From Prosopocoilus inquinatus (Eukaryota > Arthropoda > Insecta > Coleoptera > Lucanidae): DNA of 64,000 bases. Below, piece after piece: positions 46,948-57,240 of the stretch. A program made the translations under genes and the position numbers. The notes beneath the pieces were generated by a model, which ran no database searches, had not been told where the DNA came from, and saw nothing but the letters and a program-made list of their open reading frames with translations. The stretch covers positions 930,001 to 994,000 of the forward strand of contig CM069869.1 in the NCBI GenBank assembly GCA_036172665.1, written 5' to 3'. The stretch's first letter is position 1. The number at the start of each line of letters is the position of its first letter.

Positions 46948-47127
46948 TGTTGAACTACTTCTTCTTCTACGGCAGCGGCGGAATTCAGAAAATTCAGGAA
47001 ACCAAATTTTACAAGCAAATTATTATTGACAAAAGTATATCAACTACATACATAGTTACGTTTTTTTTTTTAATTTGTGTAGGGTGCTTTGCTTTTGTGT
47101 ATGTAAGTATGGAAATATACTTCAACA
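46948..47127 (-). mobile_element. copia 5' LTR, 180 bp
   Basis: On the minus strand it begins TGTTGAAG (47127) and ends GTTCAACA (46948), the copia-like TGTTGAA...TTCAACA terminus, and is followed at once by the primer binding site. A 3' LTR is not present in the window. Confidence 0.75.
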
Positions 47128-49404
47128 GATAGTAATGCGTTCTCGCCTTTAATAGGGTGCTGCTCTTTAGGGTACGTTCACACGAAGGATGTTGATGAGG
47201 ATGAGTACGGAAAAAAATGATCCGCGTCATTATTTTGCGTAAGATTGGATTCCATTTCAACAATTTAATGCATGTAATAAACCGCGCATAAAATTTATCT
47301 CGATGAATAGAACGGGTTCTATTTCCAAACTGTAACTGCCAGGCCAAAAGTTTCGCGTTCAAGTTTTGATTGTAGAAGCTGAAACTTGTGCAAGGAATAC
47401 GGTAGTTGAAATCACAAATTCTTTATCACTAATCTCTTTAGATTCTAAAGAGATTAGTGATAAAGATCCCTGCTGAAAAAGAGAAATCGAACATTGCCAA
47501 TTAAGAGAATAAATCGCACTAATATGAAATGGAAGGTAAAAACCGAGTATCAGAATTAGAATAAGGTTATCAGAAAATTGTCGTAATTTTTTTATTCAAT
47601 TATTGCATGTCTAATGTGCGGGTACACTAGGATTACAAAATAAATGCAACACCATTAACTTTCCAGACAAATTGTTATTACAGTTCCTTCGCCAAGGATA
47701 ATAAGTTATCACATCACGCACGTCGTGTTCTTTCAGCTAGAAACTATTATAATAAATACACCTGCAACTACAAAGACAAGAAAAGGAACAGAAGAGAAGA
47801 TGATCAGGAGAAGAGGAATTTCAAGTCATCAAAAAAACAGTGTATGTAAGTACAGCACTCCTTCCTTGACCCAATCAGTATTGAGGAAAGTTAAAATCAA
47901 AGAAGTGGACAGCAGGAAGGTGCCAGACTTTACAGTATGCACGACCAGTGAGTGATCAGCAAGCACCGTTGCAATAGGCTATAAGACACGATGGTTTTGT
48001 TAAGACGAAATTCGGCGATAGTGTGTTGTTTCTTACAGGTGATACTAACGGGTAAGTTACAACAACAACGATTACTTAGCTCCTCAATTTTATTATACTT
48101 ATTATGAACACGCAGCGACCTATTACATAAACCTGCAAGGCAAGGCATTAAAGTAAAATTAAAAAAAGAAAAACAAAAGAGATTTTATTATAGTTTCTCG
48201 TGGTTGTTAGCAAGCATATGTTTTTGAAAATCGCGCAAAGCTAAGTGCTCTTTAACCGATTTGAAAATCGACGTGAACGAAAGTTTGCCTGCGCCGCTTA
48301 ATTATCTCCAAAGTTATCATCGCATTTCACCGTGCTCTGTTGCAAGTCGATCCTCAGTTAAATACTCTCGCTTACATAACTCAAGAAATTAATTGACGTA
48401 ACGTGCGAAACAGGAAATAATTAAATAATAAAAATTTAAAGCGACGTATGTGTAACTCGGGGGAATGAATCTTCTTCTCCTGTCTGGAAAGTTATTGATT
48501 TGATACTTCTCTCAAAATCATTATTGCATTTTTTTTTTTTTTTGTAAATTTGTCGCAGCACGTATTCAGAAAACCAAGAAAACCAATCGCACAGCCTGGT
48601 CGAGTAGTCAACCTTGTAAGTTCGCCTGATTTTGTTGACATTTTAAGACAATTCATACCTGCGGGCCGAACAGAAAAAACTTCAACTAGTTAGATTCGAC
48701 GGTCGCTTACGTTTTTTTTTTTTTTTTAATCGTAAATGCAGTTTTTGAGAATGAGGATCTCCACACAGCATCAGAAAGAAAGAACGCCGAGGTATTTATA
48801 GATTTTTGCAATCCAAACCGGTATTTTTACCTGTAAACATATACGGTTGTGACGAAGCAAGAGCAAACTGTTATTTTATGTTATTGCGTAGAAAATTATT
48901 CAAATTAACGGAGACAATGGTTTATTTGCCGCCACAAATGCACCTGGACGCGTTCTACTTGCTGAAGTGCTGCTAACAGTAGAAGATAATGCAAAACAGA
49001 CATTTCCTAAGACATTTTGAACTTTAATTTATTCAAAATTAGCATGACGACACTAATTTTATTGTAAAGTATAACATAATTAATAACACGTTTGATCTAC
49101 GAATTTTTTTTATAATTTATTATGCATAAATAAAAACCTTTGATGAATTAGAACAGTTTCTGAAAGTGCCAGAACGAAAATAGTGCGGTACTTAAGCTGC
49201 AGTTATAATAAGTTGGTCAGATTTTAAAAAGAGTACTAAAAATACCAATGAAATGCCAAAAAACAAAATAGTTTTTGGGGAGAGACGAGGGACGATCCTA
49301 TTGTACAGAAATTAGAGCAAGGTATTATTTGTTGAATATTGTTGTTTCTTTGATTTGATTTAATTATATAATTAAAACGATTGTTTTTGCATGGTACCAA
49401 AAAA
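47128..49404. other. Intergenic; one perfect palindrome, otherwise nothing recognised
   Basis: AT-rich sequence with several poly-T runs (48530, 48712). GGGTACGTTCACACGAAGG at 47170 looks like a MITE terminus but no partner was found. The palindrome at 47420 is listed separately. Confidence 0.45.
47420..47466. repeat. Perfect 47-bp palindrome
   Basis: Two 23-bp arms that are exact reverse complements (TCTTTATCACTAATCTCTTT... at 47420-47442 and its complement at 47444-47466), separated by a single T. Perfect pairing with a 1-nt centre is unusual among the diverged repeats here. Confidence 0.9.
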
Positions 49405-49409
49405 GCCTT

Positions 49410-49520
49410 AGGCTCAGTTTTTCCTTCTCAGTTTAACTTTAAGCTTCGCTCTATTCCCATAATAACTATTATTAGGAACAACTGTTTCCATAGGAATAAA
49501 ACGGAGTTTAAAGTTAAATT
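49410..49520. repeat. Imperfect hairpin, TTTAACTTTAAGC-type
   Basis: TTTAACTTTAAGCTTCGCTC and TATTCCCAT (49431-49460) pair loosely with ATAGGAATAAAACGGAG and TTTAAAGTTAAA (49491-49520). Probably an old MITE. Confidence 0.45.
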
Positions 49521-49667
49521 CCAATTGAAAATGGCCCTTTTGGCCGTTTTCATAATCAGACTTTAAGGAAGCTTAAATTTAAAGTCACTTTAAGAATAGG
49601 GAATCAAATGTATTCTTTTTAGGTTAAAGTAACCTTAAATCTAAGATCTCATGATAACGGTCCTTAT

Positions 49668-49866
49668 GCCCGATTTCTGAAACGATAAATAACTTTAGGT
49701 AAACATAAATTTTTCTTCACAGATAACTTTATGAAAAGTATTTTTTACGTTGCTGCGAATACCCTTTACCTACAAATAAAGTTGTGAGAAACGTTTTTTA
49801 AAAGTCATGTTGAGTTTATTATGAGTTTGTCTTTACGTAAAGTTATATATCGTTTCAGAAATCGGT
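49668..49866. mobile_element. Hairpin MITE with GCCCGATTTCTGAAACG ends
   Basis: GCCCGATTTCTGAAACGAT at the left pairs with ATCGTTTCAGAAATCGGTC at the right, and AACTTTAGGTAAAC with TTTACGTAAAGTT. About 200 bp. Confidence 0.7.
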
Positions 49867-49989
49867 CATTAGAGTTATAATTATAAGTTTAAGGAAGTGA
49901 ACATTTTTATTTACACGCAGAGATAGATCTTAAACCATCAATTTTTTTATGTAAAATGTTCATACACTCATTTTCCCCAATTCACTCAA

Positions 49990-51020
49990 TTTTCATGCAC
50001 AAACTTGAATCCATGTTTTTAAAAGACTTCTGTTTCCAAAACCCGGTGAACCATTTTCGTTTTGAGCAGGATTCATCATTTTGCTCGACACACTCTTTTA
50101 CATGAAGCCCAATATTTTCCAGTCGGTCTTGATTGAAACACGTTCAGGACACAAAATCGATATTTGTCGATTTCAATTCATTTTTGGCTTCTTTGGTCAT
50201 GATCTGAAACGAACCACCATTTCTTAATGCGTCCTTGAAATAAGCGTTTGCAATCTTTGCAGCTTGAAGCGACATCGAAACGCAAAATCGATATTATAAC
50301 TTCTTTAGCCACGGTTTAAAAGGAACCGCCATTTCTTGGCACAACCTTCTAATGAGTAAATATGTGTCTGCAGTGCATTGTAGCCGGAAGCATGTTTGAA
50401 ACACAAAATCGATCTTACAACTTAAAAACAATTTTTTGAAACATCCTTCAAACAAGTATTTGAAGTCATTATAGCTTCAAGCTTATCTGGAACGCAAAAT
50501 CTATATTTTTTCGATATATTTTTTTTACTTATGCCCTCTTTGGCCATGGTTTAAAAGGAGCCACCATTTTACGATGCGTCCTTCATAAAGGTGTTTGTAT
50601 ACACTGTAGCTTGAAGCACGTTTGGGACACAAAATCCACATTTTTCGATTTAAATTCATTCATGAGTTCTTTGGTCGTGTTTTAAAAGAAACCAACATTT
50701 CTTGATACATCCTTCAAATAAGCGTTTGCAGTCATTGTAGCTTGACGCAAGTTTGGACGACAAAATCCATATTTTTCGATTTCTATTTATTCATCACTTC
50801 TTTGGCCATTGCTTAAAATGAGATATCATTCCTTGATACCTCCTTCAAACAAGTGAATTTGCAACCCTCATAGCTTAAAGCACATTTGGAACCAAAAAAT
50901 CGATGTTTTCTGACTTTCTGACTGACAATTTATGACTTCTTCGGCGAGAAAGGAAGCATTTCAACCACAATTAAAAGATTCCAATATTTCTTGATACGTT
51001 CCTTCAAAAAACTATTTCCG
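49990..51020. repeat. Diverged tandem array, unit about 115-155 bp
   Basis: Repeating order: CACAAAATCGATATTTNTCG, TTCATTTNTGACTTCTTTGG, ACCATTTCTTGATGCGTCC, TTCAAATAAGCGTTTGCAG, TTGTAGCTTGAAGCACGTTT. Copies of the ACCATTTCTTGAT word near 50216, 50328, 50560, 50691, 50827 and 50981 give most spacings between 112 and 154 bp, with one double gap where a unit is badly eroded. Confidence 0.7.
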
Positions 51021-51031
51021 GCCATTTAGAA

Positions 51032-51690
51032 ATGAACGGCTTAACTCCCTCTGCTTATTGGCTTGCCAAACCATGTAATAAGAGAAAAGAAAGAAGAAGG
51101 CTTAGTGAAATATCTCACTGGAAGAAGAAAACTCAGAATATCGCGGAGCGGAAACTGATTCACTTAGATGATAATTTAAGTGGTTGGACGAATCATATTC
51201 AACACGTTGCGACTTCTCTGTCCTCAGCTTGCTATGCGATTCATATTATTCGTAATAAAATTGGTCCAATTGTAGCTAGAACCGTCTATTTTTCACTTTT
51301 CGAATCACGTCTGCGTTACGGTGTTGCCTTTTGGAGTTTCACCTCAAATTAAAACCAAAATTCATTAAATATAATATCTTAACTATCTATTTACTTTTCC
51401 TTATAGAAATCTAAACTTTAATTTTCAAAAACAAACATAGTATTCTCGAGCGAAGTGATATACATTCCTACCACAAGCGTTACAGACAAAATCTTAACTT
51501 ACCGAAACCTGAACTATCTTTACTGAAAAATTCTCCCTTTTACGCCGGCAAAACTTTTTTCAATCGGATACCTCTTACTATAAGGAATTTAAAACGTAGG
51601 ACTTTTCAGGAAGAAACTAAAAAAAAATATTTTTGACGCAAGCCTCTTATTCCTTAGATGAGTTCCTAGAGTACACATTTTCTAAATAGT
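51032..51690 (+). pseudogene. LINE reverse transcriptase C-terminal fragment
   Basis: The frame 51032-51352 contains LIHLDDNLSGWTNHIQHVAT, IIRNKIGPIVARTVYFSLFE and LRYGVAFWS, matching the region after the LINE polymerase core. After frame breaks, LPKPELSLLKNSPFYAG, KTFFNRIPLTIRNLKRRTFQ and LDEFLEYTF (about 51500-51690) continue the C-terminal end. Core polymerase motifs are absent. It abuts the tandem array at its left end. Confidence 0.75.
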
Positions 51691-52166
51691 AATCTTAAAT
51701 GTGTATTATTATAAAAGATCAAAAGAGATTGTGCTTTAGAGACACATAATCGAATTGATAAATCATGCGAATCAAGGAGAAGACCAAGTCTGATTCATTT
51801 CAAATTCTTACAATATGAAGATATCCAAATACATATTTCATGCGGAATGTGAGAAGTAATTAAAATTGGATCTTTGGAGGGGAAGGTCGTTGGGTTACAC
51901 AAATGCAAAAGGACCACTGCGAGAAGCGTAGTCTTATTAAGAAAACCTAATGAGTGATGACCCAATAAATATTTTACTTAGATTGTATTGGAACAAAGGG
52001 ATCTATAAGACAGTACAGTTAATTAATTAATTAATTAATCAGAAAGAGGTTTTATGTGATGTAAATATGTTTTTAACGTACCACGTCTATTTGTTGCTTC
52101 CTTTCTAAAATATTTGAATGATGCTTTTCACAGATCTTCAAAATACGACATTTAAACCCAGTTGTA
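51691..52166. other. Nothing recognised
   Basis: AT-rich DNA with a short TTAA repeat near 52020-52040. Confidence 0.45.
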
Positions 52167-52238
52167 CAATGCTAGCTTAAAGTACAAAGTTTTTTTAATC
52201 TCAAACCGGACAGAAAAATGAAGGGAAACACACTCAAC

Positions 52239-52267
52239 GTTTCGCTATAGATTTATAGCTTCGTCAG
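52239..52267 (-). ncRNA. Hammerhead-like core in Penelope terminal repeat, copy A
   Basis: On the minus strand CTGACGA, a stem GCTATA/TATAGC with loop AATC, then GAAAC. This is the order of the hammerhead ribozyme core (CUGANGA, stem II, GAAA). Hammerhead motifs are known in Penelope terminal repeats. One extra A before the stem and no convincing stem I mean the fold is unproven. Confidence 0.4.
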
Positions 52268-52446
52268 GAGTGAAAAAAAAATAAATAAACAAGTTGTCAA
52301 GAGAAACAAGTCGTCAAGAGAAACGAAAAGGTAACATGATTTTTAAACTAAACTACGGGTTGTTCGGAATAAAAGTAACGAGAACTAATTAAAGCTACTT
52401 TTTTTTTTTTTTAATATATATATATATAATTAATTAATTGACAGAT

Positions 52447-53000
52447 CTATATCTTGTTTAAAGAGTCCGGAAAACTACAAAATATGTCATTTAAATTTTC
52501 AAAGTCCGTACGTTTATTAATAGAATTTCCAGACATTTTAATTTTACACATTTCTATGAAACGTCTTTTAAAAATATTAGATTCACTGTACAAAATGTCA
52601 GTATTATCAAAATCAAAATTATGATTATTTACTAATGAATGCTCTACAAGCATTGTATGATTTTGATTATTTTTTTGAATATGATATTTATGTTGGTCTA
52701 AACGTTTTTTTTAAAATTTTGGCTCGTTTCACCTATATAAACAGAATTACAATTTGAACATTTGCTTTCATAAACCACGTTAGGTTGTTTTAATTTCGGT
52801 ATTTTGGTTTTTAAATTCGAAAAAATTAAATTTAAATTATTCACAGATTTACTGGCTAAAATTAAATTATGTTTTTTGAAAATGTGTTTAAATGTATTGT
52901 GTAATGGTTCAATATAAGGCAAAGATATGTATTTATGATTCGAAGTTTGTCTAATGTTTTTTTTGTACAGTGAATCTAATATTTTTAAAAGACGTTTCAT
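52447..53000 (-). pseudogene. Penelope GIY-YIG endonuclease remnant
   Basis: Reading down from about 53000: the linker EPLHNTFKHIFKKHNLI, then KQPNVVYESKCSNCNSVYIG and ETSQNFKK, the start of a GIY-YIG nuclease in the form usual for Penelope (VVY..C..C...YIG). After a frame change near 52710, MLVEHSLVNNHNFDFDNTDI and ESNIFKRRFIEMCKIKM give the rest of the domain, including the conserved Glu in FIEM. The frame ends at 52447. The domain would nick target DNA. The frame that starts at 53102 enters from antisense arm sequence and is not its true start. Frameshifted and without polymerase. Confidence 0.82.
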
Positions 53001-53294
53001 AGAAATGTGTAAAATTAAAATGTCTCGAAATTCTATTAATAAACGTACGGACTTTGAAAATTTAAATGACATATTTTGTAGTTTTCTGGACTCTTTAAAC
53101 AAGATATAGATCTGTCAATTAATTAATTATATATATATATATATATATTAAAAAAAAAAAAAAAGTAGCTTTAATTAGTTCTCGTTACTTTTATTCCGAA
53201 CAACCCGTAGTTTAGTTTAAAAATCATGTTACCTTTTCGTTTCTCTTGACGACTTGTTTCTCTTGACAACTTGTTTATTTACTTTTTTTCACTC

Positions 53295-53323
53295 CTGACG
53301 AAGCTATAAATCGACAGCGAAAC
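53295..53323 (+). ncRNA. Hammerhead-like core, copy B
   Basis: Inverted copy in the right arm: CTGACGA and GAAAC are kept, but the stem II 3' side reads GACAGC instead of TATAGC, weakening the stem. Confidence 0.35.
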
Positions 53324-53426
53324 GTTGAGTGTGTTTCCCTTCATTTTTCTGTCCGTTTTGAGATTAAAAAAACTTTGTACTTACTATTTTCATCGGACAA
53401 GAACAAACTTCAATGCTAGCTTAAAG

Positions 53427-55990
53427 GTAAACTGGAATTGTGCCCTTTGAAGTTTTTCAACTTGCAGAAGTTGAATGATCTGCAGTTTCCTAAATGAAAT
53501 GTCCTTGAAGTATTTGAATCTTCCCAACACATTACATATTGATATCGGTATATTCCTTCATTGACAAAATAAGAAGTATGTTTAAGCTTGCTTCTGTCCA
53601 ACAAAATTTCATAAAATTAGCAAACCCTTACAGTGAGATGTTTCTTTTCTTGATGTGATATTGTTGCAAGCGCTGTCAAAATAGTAAGCATGTCAAAAAC
53701 AGTTTATTGATTGAAGACTATCTTTTCAACAAAGTCACCAATTTTATCTAAAATAATATGGCAGTTTTTTTAATATGAAGTGTAATTTTTAATAACTGAA
53801 GATTAAAAATCATCATCATAAAAGTCATTAAAAATCACACAGAATATTTTATCTACCTGCACATAATGTGTTGAGAAACAATTTTTAAAACTTTCAATGA
53901 ATTTATACGTTATGTACATTATCGTCAGTAAACGATTCTTCTTATTCGTTTGGTTTTAAGAATTTGTTTGGCGCTGATTTTACCCGGTTTTTTCTTTAAA
54001 AATTAAAACTTGGTGATGATGTACTGTTCAATTTGGACAGCCTATATTTTAGGAGATTAATAAATCATTACTTTAATAAAATAGTTATTTTGTTTATCTA
54101 TCTGCCGAGTTATTTACTAGATACTGAAAATCTCTTTTAAGGAGTTTTCCCTTTTTTAATGTTTCTAGATCGATAAAAATTGTCCCCTGCTTACCCTAGA
54201 ACGTACAGTCATAATTGAACATAATATCTTCCCAATAAAACTTTAAGTCGCTGTCTAACAGGTTAACAACACGCGTTGTATTTTATTCCATGTGTTTTAT
54301 TTGTGTTTGTTTACCTATTTGCTATTTTGTCCATCTACCTATTGTAATGGTTATAAAGCATCAGGCCAGAACTTAAAATTGTAGACGAGACATCACTAAA
54401 AAGTATGATCACAAAGTTTTTTTTTGCCTATTCGGGTGACAACCTTCTCTTAATACAATTATGCATAATGTAAATATGTAATTAAATGTTAATCAAGGAA
54501 TTTATAAAAAAAAAATCATAAATTACGCCCTATTTTAATGTAGGCACTTTTCTTATTACATATTTAATACTTAATTCCAAAATTTCAAAAACTATTATAA
54601 ATTCACATTTCAGTAACGTAACGTAAAATAATAAAACTCATAAAATTTTGGTTCTAAATAACAAATATTATAGATATTATTTCATCTAAAATTTAACGAA
54701 ATTAAATATAATTTAGCAATTATTGTTATTCCTGAAAAACTTCTTCAGAAGTAATCATTAATAGCTTTAAACGAAATAAACTACCGACACGAAAAAACTT
54801 ATTTTTTCACGTCAAGAATTTGCGCTTGAGAAGCTTTCACGGAATTCGATTTTATTGGACAATTTCTACCTTTATTTTACAGAAATCTAATTTGTAAATG
54901 CCATCAATCGAACAATAAAAACGATTATTCATTCTAAATGTTTGATCAGCGCAGACGACCGAAGTCTGAATTGAATTTTAGGTCATACACATTACATTCA
55001 TTGTCTACGTTGAAGATTCATCAAATTTGCATTCAACTGCTTTGTATGTTGATGTGATGAATCACGATGCACCACCCCAAAATAAAGTGGGACAAGCAAA
55101 AAATATTTATTTACAGATGAAATGGGCTTTTATTAATGATCGAAATTTATACCCGTACTTGAAAAATGCTACAATTTCGTTCGAAATTTGATTTGTATCA
55201 AAAAACGACTTGTGCTTTCTGGTCGCTATAGTGCAGTCATGAGAATTAAGTTTTGGACATCAGTGCGAATCAAAACGATCTTCAGAAATAAATTTTTTGA
55301 ATGTCCAAAAAAGCACCGAAAATAAAATAAAAGAGTTTATTACAAGTATTCAAAATCTCTATTTCCCATAATATATTTATTTGCAAACAAAAGTTTAAGA
55401 GTTGTTGAAAACAACTGTAAAATGTTTAATTCGAAAAGAATTCAAACTTGAAAGCCAATCAGATTTGTTAATAGATTAGAAATTAGTCAGTCCTTGTCGA
55501 TTCAATTCGCAATTGGGATTAGAGTTATGAGATTTTCAAAAGTAAATTTGATTTAAATCACACACTCTTGTATAAATTATTGTATTAATTAGTTATTGGC
55601 GCGTATTTTTGCGAATTCGAAAGTGAACGTAAAATTTATATACTTAGTTCGATAGCAGACGTGCGACGGACGTTAGTTTGACGTACATATGTATGTGTCA
55701 CATTTTGAGCACTATCACCATCTGTTCTAATCATAATCATACGTCGAACGCCCGAATTATTATCTTGACATTGGAATTTTAATTAAAAAATTTAAGCGTT
55801 TCTCGCTTACCTTCCGAGCCAGACGCGAGAAGAAATTGGGTAACATAATTTTAAAAGTCTGCTTGTGTGAACGCTGATTTATAAACGTCTTTAGCATTTC
55901 TCGCTTTCTGTACGTACAGTCGCGTGCAATAAATTTTGGTCGTCATTGATTGTCAAAGATTGATGTCTGATTTCGTCTCGACTGAAGTAT
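53427..55990. other. Long AT-rich stretch, nothing recognised
   Basis: No convincing reading frame or inverted arms. The segment GTCGCGTGCAATAAATTTTG to about 55980 matches one arm of the MITE at 60885, so a half-element ends this stretch. Confidence 0.4.
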
Positions 55991-56066
55991 TTGATGCAAC
56001 TGTCCCTTAATGTGTTGAATAAATTATCAATCTGTCCGATCACCTACACCTCAAGGTTCAATCAAT

Positions 56067-56163
56067 GGCCCCCTCCTGTTTATATTTTTATGCCGCAGTT
56101 TAAAGTTCTTGGGCCCCCTCTTGTTTATATTTTTATACCACAGTTTAAATTCCTTAGGCCATT
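56067..56163. repeat. Two tandem copies of a 48-bp unit
   Basis: GGCCCCCTCCTGTTTATATT, then ATGCCGCAGTTTAAAGTTCTT, is repeated at once as GGCCCCCTCTTGTTTATATT, then ATACCACAGTTTAAATTCCTT. Confidence 0.75.
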
Positions 56164-56339
56164 GTTTTTGAAGACAGTTAATAATAATAATAGTTTTGGT
56201 GACAATTACTTTTTAAATCTCATGTTAACAAGTACAATTTTTTTGGCATCTTAGAAAGCCAGTGGCGTAGCCATAGGGGTTGCAGGGATTGCGATGCAAT
56301 CCGGCGCTAAGTAACTAATTAACTAGCTAACTTAAAGTA

Positions 56340-57240
56340 GAAAACAATGACAAACGGATGTAAACAAAATATAATCAGTTACGAAGACAATCGATTATAC
56401 AAAACAAAAATCGAATAATAAATTCGAGACATTCAGAATTTGCAAGAAAAAAAGGCGTGACAAATCATCGAGGGAAAGACCAAGAATTTCTTTTTGCATT
56501 TTTGTAAACACAATCGACTGCAGGCAAAAGATGATCGATTAATAAATATATAATCGATTTTTTTGTCTTTGAATTGGGAGTTTCTTCAGTTTATAAAAAG
56601 CAAAAAAAAACCAAAACAATAATTGATTTTAAAGAAAAGGCAATCGCTCAATTGACGAAAACAAACAGTCGATTGTAAAAAATGAAAACAAACAAACAAA
56701 AGATAATCGAATATCAAAACTGACATTCGGTGTTTGTAAATAGAACGTAAAAGATTGCCGAGAGAAAGAATAAGAAAATCTTTTTGTTTATCCGTAGTCT
56801 TACGAAAAGAAGAAATGAAGAAACAAAAGACATTCGTTAACAAACAAAAGACAAATAACTACAAGCAAATGCAAACGACTACAAACAAAAGATCATCGAT
56901 TGATAATTTTTTGTTAGGAATTTTTTTCAAAGTAATCAAAATTTCAATCAAAAGTAAGAAACAAAAAAAAACAAGGGACAACCGACTTCCAACGAAAGAA
57001 GACCGATTACCAAACGAAAGACAATCCATTATCAAACAGAAGACGATTGATTATGAAGGAAAAAGAATCAATTATAAAGAATAACAAATCGGATGTTCAG
57101 AATTTGTAAAAAAAATGATGCAAAAGATCGCGAGAGAAAGAAAAAGAGTTCTTTTTTTAATTTCTTTAATTCAAAGTCGCAGCAAGAAGAAAAATAATCA
57201 ATCAAAAAGACAAAGCGACAAAGGCAAAGCGAGCAAATAT
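56340..57240. repeat. Purine-rich degenerate repeats, spacing about 320-340 bp
   Basis: Words such as ATCGAGGGAAAGACCAAGAA (56470), TTGCCGAGAGAAAGAATAAG (56755) and ATCGCGAGAGAAAGAAAAAG (57127), each preceded by a TTTGTAA.A-like word, recur at about 300-370 bp, with ACAAAAGATNATCGATT words between them. Frames over this block are low-complexity products. Confidence 0.5.

Larger units (their letters stand above)
41085..47127 (-). mobile_element. copia-type LTR retrotransposon, 3' half missing, split by a hAT-like element
   Basis: In minus-strand order: 5' LTR (47127-46948), primer binding site (46947-46934), gag with zinc knuckle, protease, then the hAT-like insertion (45602-41892), then the pre-integrase region and integrase to about 41111. 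Reverse transcriptase, RNase H and the 3' LTR are absent. Order protease-integrase and the motifs identify Ty1/copia. Confidence 0.85.
52183..53410 (-). mobile_element. Penelope-like element with its 3' end duplicated in inverted orientation
   Basis: The insertion is bounded by the 16-bp direct repeat CAATGCTAGCTTAAAG (52167-52182 and 53411-53426). The left part (52183 to about 52960) is a minus-strand 3' fragment encoding the GIY-YIG endonuclease region. The right part (about 52962-53395) is a near-identical inverted copy of the last 400 bp (C-terminal codons, AT and poly-T tract, terminal repeat). Inverted copies of termini and variable target duplications are characteristic of Penelope-like elements. 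Reverse transcriptase is missing. Confidence 0.85.

Noticed and set aside
56755..57084. 109-codon lysine-rich frame
   Set aside because: Composition follows the AAAGACAATCGATT-type repeats; low complexity with no domain.
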